DNA of 7,097 nt from Streptomyces aureocirculatus (GTDB lineage: Bacteria; Actinomycetota; Actinomycetes; Streptomycetales; Streptomycetaceae). The stretch lies in the NCBI RefSeq assembly GCF_000720475.1, contig NZ_JOAP01000103.1, positions 1 through 7,097 on the forward strand. Reading direction: 5' to 3'. The position numbers and the translations under genes were made by a program. Within the stretch, counting starts at the first letter, position 1. Each line of letters begins with the position of its first letter. Below are positions 1-5,337 of this stretch, one piece after another. The notes below the pieces were generated by a model. It worked only from the letters and a program-made list of their open reading frames with translations. It was not told where the DNA came from and did no database searches.

Positions 1-224
1 CGGTGCCTGCGCAACTGCTCGACCTCCTGGAACGAACCCTCGTCCAGCAGCAGCGCGATCCGCTCGCGGGCCGTCAGCTTGCCCTTGGCGTGCTGCGCCT
101 GGGTCGCCTTCTCGCCGGGTCCGGCAAGGGCCTGCGCCCGCAGGACACCCAGCTCCACCGCCCTGCCGCGCGCGTCAGCGGCCGGCCGCGCCTCAGGCGC
201 GGCGCTCTCCAGCACCGTCGTCAT
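1..224 (-). CDS. Acyl-CoA carboxylase beta subunit (carboxyltransferase), N-terminal 74 residues only
   Basis: The first 74 residues of a biotin-dependent acyl-CoA carboxylase beta subunit; the gene continues beyond the left edge. In actinobacteria this cytoplasmic subunit moves the carboxyl group from biotin on the alpha subunit to acetyl-, propionyl- or butyryl-CoA, giving malonyl-, methylmalonyl- or ethylmalonyl-CoA. The visible part is a short variable leader (MTTVLESAAPEARPAADARG), then the family's conserved entry: EKATQAQHAKGKLTARERI, LLLDEGSFQEVEQ and LRRHR (about residues 37-74). The catalytic crotonase-like domains are outside the window, so substrate preference cannot be judged. 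The start is ATG at 224, preceded by the purine-rich stretch AGGAAGGGGAAGG. An ARE-like palindrome and an extended -10 lie just upstream, suggesting butenolide-receptor control. The epsilon subunit gene lies upstream on the same strand with a 139-base gap. Family assignment is firm; PccB versus another AccB/AccD paralogue is open. Confidence 0.88.
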   Translation of the reverse strand, partial: MTTVLESAAPEARPAADARGRAVELGVLRAQALAGPGEKATQAQHAKGKLTARERIALLLDEGSFQEVEQLRRH

Positions 225-284
225 GGCCCTTCCCCTTCCTGCGCGTGCCCCAAGGGCGAGCCCCCGGCAGACACCACCAGCAGA

Positions 285-290
285 ATCCTA
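285..290 (-). promoter_or_regulatory. Extended -10 element of the carboxylase beta gene
   Basis: Read on the minus strand, TAGGAT lies at 290-285 and is preceded by TGT, giving an extended -10 (TGN-TAGGAT) close to the Streptomyces -10 pattern. There is no good -35 at 17-18 bases, as is common with extended -10 promoters. Transcription would begin near 278, leaving a leader of roughly 54 bases before the ATG at 224. The ARE-like palindrome at 293-310 ends two bases from this element, so a bound repressor would block polymerase. Assigned by eye. Confidence 0.5.
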
Positions 291-292
291 AC

Positions 293-310
293 AAACCGCC
301 TGTGCGGTTT
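293..310 (+). promoter_or_regulatory. ARE-like operator upstream of the carboxylase beta gene
   Basis: AAACCGC-CTGT-GCGGTTT is a perfect inverted repeat with 7-base arms and a 4-base centre. It agrees with the autoregulatory-element pattern as I remember it (ANACNNACYNNNCGGTTT) at all fixed positions but one. Such elements are bound by gamma-butyrolactone/butenolide receptors, and a receptor of this class is encoded at 4101-4790. The site abuts the -10 of the beta-subunit gene. A rho-independent terminator for the epsilon gene is a weaker alternative: no U-run follows the stem on either strand. Confidence 0.55.
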
Positions 311-363
311 CCGTGTGTGATGTGGGGGGATGGCTGGTCACCGCCCCCCGCCCGAGACCGCTC

Positions 364-600
364 TCAGGACGCCTGCCGCCAGCTTTCGGGGGCCCTGTAG
401 GCCGGTGCACGCCAGCGCCCGCGTCCCAGCACACGGGCGTGGCCGTTGACCGATTCCCGGCCCTGCCCCCCGCCCCGGTCCGCCTCCCTGGCGGCCGCGG
501 CCGCCAGCGACAGCAGCGTGACCACCACCGCCGCCAGCTCCTCCGCGCTGGCCCGGCCCCGCGTGATACGGATCAGATCCGCGCCCGCCACACCCTCCAC
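364..600 (-). CDS. Acyl-CoA carboxylase epsilon subunit
   Basis: A 78-residue protein matching the small actinobacterial acyl-CoA carboxylase epsilon subunit, which binds the beta subunit and raises activity of the alpha-beta complex. Two family hallmarks are visible. Near the N-terminus is a strand-helix core, LIRITRGRASAEELAAVVVT (residues 9-28), like the family's I-R-V-x-R-G-x-P-[TS]-x-E-E-L-A-A-L. At the C-terminus is W-x-x-P-x-Y-R-x-P-x-S-W-R, here WRAPAYRAPESWR. An Ala-rich stretch and a Gly/Arg linker lie between, and the length is normal. The start is GTG at 600, with GAGGGAGGG about seven bases upstream; a second GTG lies three codons in. Unlike the order I know for S. coelicolor pccB-pccE, epsilon here precedes beta on the same strand, with a 139-base gap containing its own promoter-like signals. 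Arrays of short tandem repeats begin 30 bases upstream of the start. Confidence 0.8.
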   Translation of the reverse strand: MEGVAGADLIRITRGRASAEELAAVVVTLLSLAAAAAREADRGGGQGRESVNGHARVLGRGRWRAPAYRAPESWRQAS

Positions 601-630
601 GGCTGCCCTCCCTCACCCCTCGGCCCGGCC

Positions 631-705
631 CACGGGCCCCTCAGCCACGGACCCTTCGGCCACGGGCCCTTCGGCCACGGGCCCCTCAGCCACGGGCCCT
701 TCGGC
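631..705 (+). repeat. 15-bp tandem repeat, 5 copies
   Basis: Five head-to-tail 15-base units begin at 631, 646, 661, 676 and 691. They alternate between CACGGGCCCCTCAGC and CACGGGCCCTTCGGC, with one G-to-A change in the second copy. The array ends 30 bases upstream of the epsilon-subunit GTG start. Confidence 0.9.
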
Positions 706-729
706 CCTGACCCATGACCCCTGGCCCCT

Positions 730-809
730 GGTCCGCTTGGCCCTCGGTCCGCTTGGTCCTCGGTCCGCTTGGTCCTCGGTCCGCTTGGTCCTCGGCCCGC
801 TTGGTCCTT
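730..809 (+). repeat. 16-bp tandem repeat, 5 copies
   Basis: Five 16-base units of the form GGTCCGCTTGGTCCTC begin at 730, 746, 762, 778 and 794. The first and last each carry one or two substitutions. The last unit runs into the 7-bp TTGGCTC array without a break. Confidence 0.9.
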
Positions 810-870
810 GGCTCTTGGCTCTTGGCTCTTGGCTCTTGGCTCTTGGCTCTTGGCTCTTGGCTCTTGGCTC
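808..870 (+). repeat. 7-bp tandem repeat TTGGCTC, 9 perfect copies
   Basis: Nine identical head-to-tail TTGGCTC units run from 808 to 870, followed by a degenerate tenth (TTGGACG). A 7-base period does not preserve reading frame, which fits non-coding DNA. Perfect identity implies recent slippage expansion, so copy number may differ among relatives. Confidence 0.93.
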
Positions 871-960
871 TTGGACGATCACGGTCTCCCGTACCGCTTG
901 AGAACCGCTCGTATCCGCCTCGCAGCCCCGCCCGGAAACCCGCCACCTCCTGCCCCCGCC

Positions 961-990
961 CCGTGCCCGTGCCCGTTCCCGTTCCCGTTC
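961..990 (+). repeat. 6-bp tandem repeat CCGTKC, 5 copies
   Basis: Two CCGTGC units are followed by three CCGTTC units, then CCGGCG. A short simple repeat in the same gene-free interval. Confidence 0.8.
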
Positions 991-1042
991 CCGGCGGCGG
1001 CAGCGGCGGCCGGGGCGGGGTAGCGGCGGGCGGGGGTGTGGG

Positions 1043-1075
1043 AGAGCCCTGCGGCCGGGGTGGCTGCAGGGCTCT
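1043..1075 (-). terminator. Hairpin downstream of the P450 gene, probable terminator
   Basis: AGAGCCCTGC (1043-1052) and GCAGGGCTCT (1066-1075) form a perfect 10-bp stem with a 13-base loop, about 156 bases past the P450 stop codon in its direction of transcription. No U-run follows, but hairpin terminators without a U-tract are common in Streptomyces. A terminator for the P450 transcript is the simplest reading. Confidence 0.5.
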
Positions 1076-1231
1076 GCCGTAAGGGGTGCGGGGGGTGCCT
1101 GCCCGGGGCCGGGGTGGGTTCGGGTTCTGCGGCCTGGGGGTGTGTGCCGGGCGCAGCGGCCGGGCCGGGGGCTTGGGGGCTGGCGCTGTCCGTTCTGGGC
1201 GGGGGGCGAGGGGGTGTGGTGGGGGTGGGGG

Positions 1232-2458
1232 TCAGGGGTGGAGGGTGACGGGCAGGGTGGCGTAGCCGTTGATGATGAAGGACTCCACCGGTTTGAGGGT
1301 GTGGGCCGGTTGGGCCAGGCGGATGTCGGGGAAGCGCTCGAACAGGGCGGACAGGGCGACTTCGCCTTCGAGCTGGGCCAGCGGGGCGCCCAGGCAGCGG
1401 TGCACGCCGTAGCCGAAGCCCAGTTCCTCGCCCCGGTCGGTGCGCCGTACGTCGAAGACGGCGGCGTCCTGGCCGACGTCGTCGGGGTCCAGGCCGGCGG
1501 CGGCGAAGGAGACCAGGATGGCATCGCCCTGTCTGATGGTGATGCCGTCGAGTTCGATGTCTTTTACGGCAAAGCGCATGGGCGGGTAGGCGGCCGGGTT
1601 GCGGGTGCGCATGGTCTCGGCGACCACATCGGCCCACCGCGCCCGCCCGCGCCGCACGTGTTCCAGTTGGGCGGGGTCGGCCAGCAAAGCGGCGGCCGCG
1701 TTCACGATCAGGGTGGCGGCCGTGTCGTGCCCGGCGGCGATGAGCAGATACAAGGTGCCAAGGAGTTCCTGCTCGCTGAGTTTCTCGCCCTGGTCGCGGG
1801 CCTGGATCAGGGAGGTGGTCAGATCCTTGCCCGGCGTGCGCCGCTTGAGGGCGACCAGCTCGGCCATCATCTCAAAGGCGCGTTCGTTGGCCGCTGCCAT
1901 CTCCGCAGCGCCGGCGGTGGTGTCGAAGACGGTGTGCACCACCGCGCACAGCTCATCACGCGCCTGGGGCGCCACCCCGAACAGCTCGCAGATGATCCGG
2001 GTGGGCAGCAGATCGGCGTAAGCGGCCCGCAGATCCACCACCTGCCCCGCCGCAAGGCCGGCCAGCCCCTCCAGCAGATCCGCGGCGCACCGCTGCACCC
2101 CCGGGCGCAGAGCGGCGGTGCGGCGCGCGGTGAACGCTCCCGCCGCAAGGCGCCGCAGCCTGCGGTGCTCGGGCCCGTAGGCGGTGAGCATGTTCTCGTT
2201 GTGCACCCACGTGTACAGCGGCCACTGCTCGGTGATCCGGCCCTCGATGAACTCCGGCCAGTGCCGGCGCGGATCCCGCGAGACCCGCGGATCGGCCAGT
2301 AACTGCTTGACATAACGCGCCTTGACCACCGCCCACGCCGGCACCCCGCCCGGCAGCAGCACCGCCACCGCCGGCCCCTGCTCCCGCAGCCACGCCGCCT
2401 GACCGGCATGATGCCGCCCCCGGGTATCCAGCGCATACGGACACGCAGCCATCTCCAT
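1232..2458 (-). CDS. Cytochrome P450, probable butenolide-biosynthesis hydroxylase (Cyp17-like)
   Basis: A complete soluble bacterial P450 of 408 residues, the normal length, needing ferredoxin and reductase partners not seen here. Visible motifs are the C-helix HRRLR (H98), the I-helix oxygen-activation motif AGHDT (242-246), the K-helix E-x-x-R as ETMR (281-284) and the heme loop [10 protein letters not shown] (348-357) with Cys355 as iron ligand. I place the start at ATG 2458 because GGAG lies seven bases upstream; the frame stays open to a GTG at 2494 with no ribosome site. Codon 53 (2302-2300) is TTA, the rare codon read by the bldA tRNA, so translation may be developmentally timed. The gene lies downstream of a butenolide-type receptor on the same strand, and an acyl-CoA oxidase flanks that receptor on the other side, as in the S. 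avermitilis avenolide locus, where Cyp17 is thought to hydroxylate C10 of the hormone. Family is certain; the substrate is inferred from context. Confidence 0.93.
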   Translation of the reverse strand: MEMAACPYALDTRGRHHAGQAAWLREQGPAVAVLLPGGVPAWAVVKARYVKQLLADPRVSRDPRRHWPEFIEGRITEQWPLYTWVHNENMLTAYGPEHRRLRRLAAGAFTARRTAALRPGVQRCAADLLEGLAGLAAGQVVDLRAAYADLLPTRIICELFGVAPQARDELCAVVHTVFDTTAGAAEMAAANERAFEMMAELVALKRRTPGKDLTTSLIQARDQGEKLSEQELLGTLYLLIAAGHDTAATLIVNAAAALLADPAQLEHVRRGRARWADVVAETMRTRNPAAYPPMRFAVKDIELDGITIRQGDAILVSFAAAGLDPDDVGQDAAVFDVRRTDRGEELGFGYGVHRCLGAPLAQLEGEVALSALFERFPDIRLAQPAHTLKPVESFIINGYATLPVTLHP

Positions 2459-2701
2459 CAGCACACTCCATCCACTCGACACCGACACCGACACCGGGCA
2501 TCACACGAAACCGCGCCCCGCCCGGCAGCACACAAACCCCGCCCCGGACGGGCCCGGACGAGAACCACTGACCACTGCACGGCACACAACAACCGCGCCG
2601 CACAAGCCGGAACCAACCCCGCCGCCACACCCCGCACCCCCCGCACACTGGACGCCGGGCACGCACCCCGAACCCCACACCCCGCACCGCGCACGCACCG
2701 G

Positions 2702-2755
2702 GCGCCGGGCACGCACGGGGCGCCGGGCACGCGCCGGGTGCCGGGCACGGTGCCC
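2702..2755 (+). repeat. 18-bp tandem repeat, 3 copies
   Basis: Units begin at 2702, 2720 and 2738 with the shared core G[CT]GCCGGGCACG. A further related copy (CGCCGGGCACGC) lies near 2653. Upstream of the P450 gene, with no coding sense. Confidence 0.65.
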
Positions 2756-2854
2756 GCCCCCGCAGGCAGTACCGCCACACGGCCACGCGCAGACCCCGCC
2801 GCACGGCCGGCACCTGCCGCAGGCGCTCACCGCACCGCACGGCACCAGGCCGCC

Positions 2855-2966
2855 GTGCAGCCGTGCAGCCGTACTGTCTTGCCGCCTTGCAGCCGTGCAG
2901 CCGTACTGTCTTGCCGCCTTGCCGCCGTGCAGCCGTACTGTCTTGCCGCCGTGCCGCCTTGCCGCA
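2855..2966 (+). repeat. 32-bp higher-order tandem repeat made of 8-bp units
   Basis: Fourteen octamers lie head to tail. GTACTGTC recurs exactly every 32 bases (2871, 2903, 2935). The three octamers between are variants of [GT]TGC[AC]GCC, such as GTGCAGCC, TTGCCGCC and TTGCAGCC. Neither an 8- nor a 32-base period keeps reading frame, so it is probably non-coding. It is not a CRISPR array: there are no unique spacers. Confidence 0.85.
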
Positions 2967-3127
2967 GCAGACGATCCCGCGTCCACGCCGCACAGTTGCA
3001 CGGGAAGCACACGCCGTCGGGTGGTACATGAAGCTGCTCACCGCACCACACACTCCGCCCCCACCGCAGTCCGCACCACACAGCCCGCCCCCACCCACCG
3101 GGGCACCGGACAGAACACGACCGCCCC

Positions 3128-3197
3128 GCACCGGGCACCGGGCACCGGGCACCGGGCACCGGGCACCGGGCACCGGGCACCGGGCACCGGGCACCGG
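3128..3197 (+). repeat. 7-bp tandem repeat GCACCGG, 10 perfect copies
   Basis: Ten identical GCACCGG units run from 3128 to 3197, followed by GCACAGC. It shares the 7-base period of the TTGGCTC array at 808-870 but has an unrelated unit. Probably a slippage product. Confidence 0.93.
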
Positions 3198-3270
3198 GCA
3201 CAGCGGAGCACACACCGCCCCACCGCCGCCTGGGGGGTGTACCCGGCCACGGACTGTCCCCGGGCAGGAA

Positions 3271-3298
3271 GGCGGGCGCCTGCTGCCGGGCGCCCGCC
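3271..3298. other. Strong GC hairpin (10-bp perfect stem)
   Basis: GGCGGGCGCC (3271-3280) pairs perfectly with GGCGCCCGCC (3289-3298) across an 8-base loop. It could end transcripts reading through from the receptor gene, about 800 bases upstream on the minus strand, but no U-run follows. It lies beside the poly-G/poly-C block, where such a stem would also hinder sequencing. Confidence 0.5.
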
Positions 3299-3301
3299 GG
3301 C

Positions 3302-3332
3302 GGGGGGGGGGCCCCCCCCCCCCCCCGGGGGG
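3302..3332. repeat. G10-C15-G6 homopolymer block
   Basis: Ten G, fifteen C and six G follow in direct succession, with a further run of ten C at 3341-3350. Runs this long and mutually complementary are rare even in Streptomyces. Run lengths, and possibly the join itself, may be a sequencing or assembly error. Confidence 0.7.
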
Positions 3333-3573
3333 TGCCGGGCCCCCCCCCGCCGCAGACGGCACCTGCACCACGCCTCCCAGCACAAGCCATGCCCCCCTAC
3401 TCCCTGCCACCGGCCGCCCGGCCCGCCGCCACCCGCCCCGGCCCGGCGTGGCACGTGACTGCGCACTGCGGTGCCGGACCGGGCCTGCTCCCCTTGCGTC
3501 CAGACCCCCGGGCACACCACGTGCCCGGCACTGGCGAACACCCCGCCGCCCCCGGGCCAACCCGCCACCCACA

Positions 3574-3829
3574 CCCCCCGGGGGGGGCGAAGGGCCACAG
3601 GCCATGAGGACGGCCCGCAGCCCCCGGAGGGGGAGGGTTTTCACGGCACACCCCCCGGGGGGGCGGTACCGCCGCACCACACAGCCCGTGCCCAAAAAGC
3701 CGGTCCCGGACCGGACTTGACCTCCCACACCTGCACGGGAGAAATGAAGAGAGCACCGGGACCGGCCGGCAACCACCCCCCTCCTCCCCGCCCCGCACAC
3801 CGGGGGAAGACCTGCCCCCCCGAGGGGGG
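3574..3829. repeat. Recurring CCCCCC-GGGGGG self-complementary blocks
   Basis: Self-complementary C-run/G-run blocks occur at 3574-3587, 3621-3632 (CCCCCGGAGGGG), 3651-3663 and 3815-3829 (C7-GA-G6). The first and third share the wider context ACACCCCCCGGGGGGG. The third continues into the perfect palindrome GGCGGTACCGCC (3662-3673). Function unknown. Confidence 0.6.
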
Positions 3830-3902
3830 CGGTGGAAGCCGCCGGGCCCCTGCGGCCCGCGAGGGGGGCCAGACCCGGCCCGGAAGGGACAGGCAGAGGA
3901 CC

Positions 3903-4017
3903 GGGCCGCAACCCAAGCCGGACCGAGCCCGGGGCCGCAGCCCAAGCCGGGCCCAGGCCGGGCCGCAGCCCAGGCCGGGCCGGGCCGGAGCCAGTGCCGG
4001 GCCGTGACCCAAGCCGG
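3903..4017 (+). repeat. Degenerate 19-bp repeat, about 4 copies
   Basis: Variants of GGGCCGYRRCCCARGCCGG lie at 3903, 3932, 3960 and 3999, embedded in GGCC-rich sequence just downstream of the receptor stop codon. Spacing is irregular (29, 28 and 39 bases). Similar GGGCCGTGGCC motifs continue to about 4083. Confidence 0.6.
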
Positions 4018-4100
4018 GGCCGGGGCCGTGGCCGTGGCCCAGGCCGAAGCCCGGGCCGTGGCCGGGGCTGTCGGGGCCGTGGCGGGTGCCGGGGGCGGGG

Positions 4101-4790
4101 TCAGGGCTGGGGGGCGGCGTCCTCCTGTGCCCGGTGCTGTCTCATCGCCTCCTCATACACCCACTCCCCGCGCTGGAGGGAGAAGTCCAGGCGGGCCAGC
4201 ACCGCCGGGGAGGCGATCGCCGACATCAGATAGGAGTAGAAGTCCAGAACCCGCTCCTGCAGATCATCACGGCCCGTCAAAATCCCCGACAGGACCTGCA
4301 CCCCGGTGAACGCCGCCACGAACACCTTCACCACCCGCGCCAGATCGACATGCGGCAGGATCTCCCCGGCCGTCTTCGCCTTCTCAAACAGCTCACCGGT
4401 GTGCTCCAGCCAGCCCTCGACCGGCACCCGCCGGTCCAGCAGATCCCTGGGCCCGCCCTGCTCCACCGTCAGACGCATACTGCCCTGCACGATCGGATCC
4501 CCGGTGCCCTTTTGCAGCAGCCGCGCCAAAAGCACCGCCTCATCGATGGACATCTGCAGATGCAGCTCATGCACCGGCACCGCAGGCAACCCGCCCACCT
4601 GCGCATCCAGCACACCCTGCGCCAGCTCCTCCTTCGAGGCGAAGTGGAAATACAGCGCGCCCTTGGTCAGCCCCGACCTCTTCAGGATCTCCGAGATCGT
4701 CGCCGCCTCGTACCCGACATCGTCAAAGACCTCGGCCGCCGCCGCGAGAATCGCCTTCCGCGTACGAATCGCTCTCTCTTGCCGCGCCAC
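4101..4790 (-). CDS. TetR-family gamma-butyrolactone/butenolide receptor (AvaR1-like repressor)
   Basis: A 229-residue cytoplasmic DNA-binding repressor of the ArpA/ScbR/AvaR class, which holds target promoters shut until its hormone binds. It opens with ARQERAIRTRKAILAAAAEV, then the helix-turn-helix at about residues 31-50 (TISEILKRSGLTKGALYFHF) followed by ASKEEL, the standard signature of this group. Trp127, in VPVEGWLEHTGELFEKAKTA, falls where I recall the conserved ligand-pocket tryptophan (W127 of CprB), favouring a true receptor over a pseudo-receptor. GEILPHVDLARVV (about 146-158) is also typical. The start is GTG at 4790 with GGAGG about seven bases upstream. The frame stays open far upstream, but that extension is low-complexity and rejected. 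The gene is divergent from the acyl-CoA oxidase, and the P450 lies downstream on its strand. A promoter at 5165-5193 with an inverted repeat in its spacer suggests autoregulation and a leader near 370 bases. Receptor class is firm; the ligand is inferred. Confidence 0.93.
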   Translation of the reverse strand: MARQERAIRTRKAILAAAAEVFDDVGYEAATISEILKRSGLTKGALYFHFASKEELAQGVLDAQVGGLPAVPVHELHLQMSIDEAVLLARLLQKGTGDPIVQGSMRLTVEQGGPRDLLDRRVPVEGWLEHTGELFEKAKTAGEILPHVDLARVVKVFVAAFTGVQVLSGILTGRDDLQERVLDFYSYLMSAIASPAVLARLDFSLQRGEWVYEEAMRQHRAQEDAAPQP

Positions 4791-4933
4791 AGGCGCACCT
4801 CCGCAACCCCCGCTGCACGGACCAGGACGGGCAGCCCCACAACCCCGCACCCCACCCAAAGGGCAGAACACAGACCACAAGACCACCACACACACCACCC
4901 CCGGCCACAACCCCAGCCACAGCACAGCCCGAA

Positions 4934-4957
4934 CCACAGCCACAGCCACAGCCACAG
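4934..4957 (+). repeat. 6-bp repeat CCACAG, 4 copies
   Basis: Four perfect CCACAG units, flanked by decayed relatives between about 4915 and 5000. Located in the presumed leader of the receptor gene. Confidence 0.75.
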
Positions 4958-5164
4958 CCTGAGCCGAAGCCCGGACCACCCGGACCGAAGCCGAAGCCGC
5001 AGCCCGAACCGCCTGCACTACGGCCGGAGCCGGAACTGCGCCCGCAGCACAACCACGGGCCCGGACACGGGACCGGACGGCCCGCCAGGAGAGCAGACCG
5101 GTGATGCATGCCCCCCACCCCCCACCCCCCGCCTTGAGGCAGAGAACAGGAGCCAACACACCCC

Positions 5165-5193
5165 ATAATAAAACCAGGCAAGCGGTTTTGCAA
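5165..5193 (-). promoter_or_regulatory. Probable promoter of the receptor gene
   Basis: On the minus strand, TTGCAA (5193-5188) as -35 and TATTAT (5170-5165) as -10 are separated by exactly 17 bases. The -10 matches the consensus at five of six positions and the -35 at four of six. It points toward the receptor start at 4790, implying a long leader of about 370 bases. The AAAACC-N8-GGTTTT repeat occupies the spacer. Assigned by eye. Confidence 0.5.
5170..5189 (+). promoter_or_regulatory. ARE-like inverted repeat in the receptor promoter
   Basis: AAAACC (5170-5175) and GGTTTT (5184-5189) form 6-base arms around an 8-base spacer. Read from 5171, it fits the remembered ARE pattern ANACNNACYNNNCGGTTT at 10 of 12 fixed positions. 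It covers the receptor promoter spacer, so the receptor would be expected to repress its own gene. Confidence 0.55.
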
Positions 5194-5211
5194 CGGTCTG
5201 TGATCACCGTT
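5192..5211 (+). promoter_or_regulatory. Second inverted repeat beside the ARE-like site
   Basis: AACGGT (5192-5197) and ACCGTT (5206-5211) again flank an 8-base spacer, with the palindrome TGATCA across its edge. Its centre is exactly 22 bases, two helical turns, from the centre of the 5170-5189 repeat. It does not fit the ARE pattern well, so it may be a second receptor-dimer site or a site for another regulator. Confidence 0.4.
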
Positions 5212-5337
5212 TCCCGGCCCGGACCCCCGGCCCTGCCTGCTTCCTCACCCGGCAGCACCCTCCATCCGGGCCCCAACTCGCCCTGGAAACTACCGGTTTG
5301 GCGATGAAAGCTGCTCCGAAATGACCGCCCGAAACGT

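Larger units (their letters stand above)
601..1231. other. Gene-free, repeat-rich interval between the P450 and epsilon-subunit genes
   Basis: I see no credible gene in these 631 bases. Open frames here translate to the tandem repeats themselves and have no family resemblance. The interval holds a 15-bp array (631-705), a 16-bp array (730-809), a 7-bp array (808-870), a 6-bp array (961-990) and a perfect 10-bp-stem hairpin (1043-1075). The rest is G-rich (plus strand) low-complexity sequence. Any promoter for the epsilon subunit must lie within or just beyond the arrays; I found no clear -10/-35 pair. Confidence 0.7.
2459..4100. other. 1.6 kb gene-free, repeat-rich interval between receptor and P450
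   Basis: No protein family is recognisable on either strand. Long open frames here are GC-rich artefacts rich in Pro, Arg, Gly and Ala, or are translated repeats. Contents include three GACACC units (2478-2495), an 18-bp repeat (2702-2755), a 32-bp repeat built of octamers (2855-2966), a 7-bp array (3128-3197), a 10-bp-stem hairpin (3271-3298), poly-G/poly-C blocks (3302-3350), CCCCCCGGGGGG-type blocks (3574-3829), the 12-bp palindrome GGCGGTACCGCC (3662-3673) and a degenerate 19-bp repeat (3903-4017). A gap this long between same-strand genes is unusual for Streptomyces; it may be a decayed or slippage-expanded region. I found no convincing P450 promoter. Confidence 0.65.

Noticed and set aside
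613..1524. 303-codon minus-strand frame across the repeat arrays
   Set aside because: It overlaps the P450 C-terminus in another frame, and its tail is just the 15-, 16- and 7-bp repeats translated; those periods do not favour coding.
1142..2302. 386-codon plus-strand frame across the P450
   Set aside because: It is the antisense shadow of the P450, which has all the family's motifs on the minus strand.
2459..2494. P450 start at GTG 2494
   Set aside because: There is no ribosome-binding site, and the added residues are encoded partly by GACACC repeats; ATG 2458 has GGAG at proper spacing.
2498..2514. ARE half-site (CGGTTT on the minus strand) upstream of the P450
   Set aside because: Only the CGGTTT half matches; the other half of the pattern fails at nearly all fixed positions and no promoter is visible beside it.
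2855..2966. CRISPR array
   Set aside because: The 32-bp period comes from continuous octamers with no unique spacers and no cas genes nearby.
3028..3720. Plus-strand small protein starting MKLLTAPHTP
   Set aside because: No ribosome site was seen, and the frame runs through the 7-bp array and poly-C block with Pro-rich nonsense.
1956..3911. 651-codon minus-strand open frame
   Set aside because: It overlaps the P450 in another frame, is Arg/Gly/Cys/Ala-rich with translated tandem repeats, and shows no domain. In DNA this GC-rich, long open frames arise by chance.
4086..5168. 360-codon plus-strand frame across the receptor
   Set aside because: It is antisense to the receptor, with His/Arg/Pro-rich composition and no domain.
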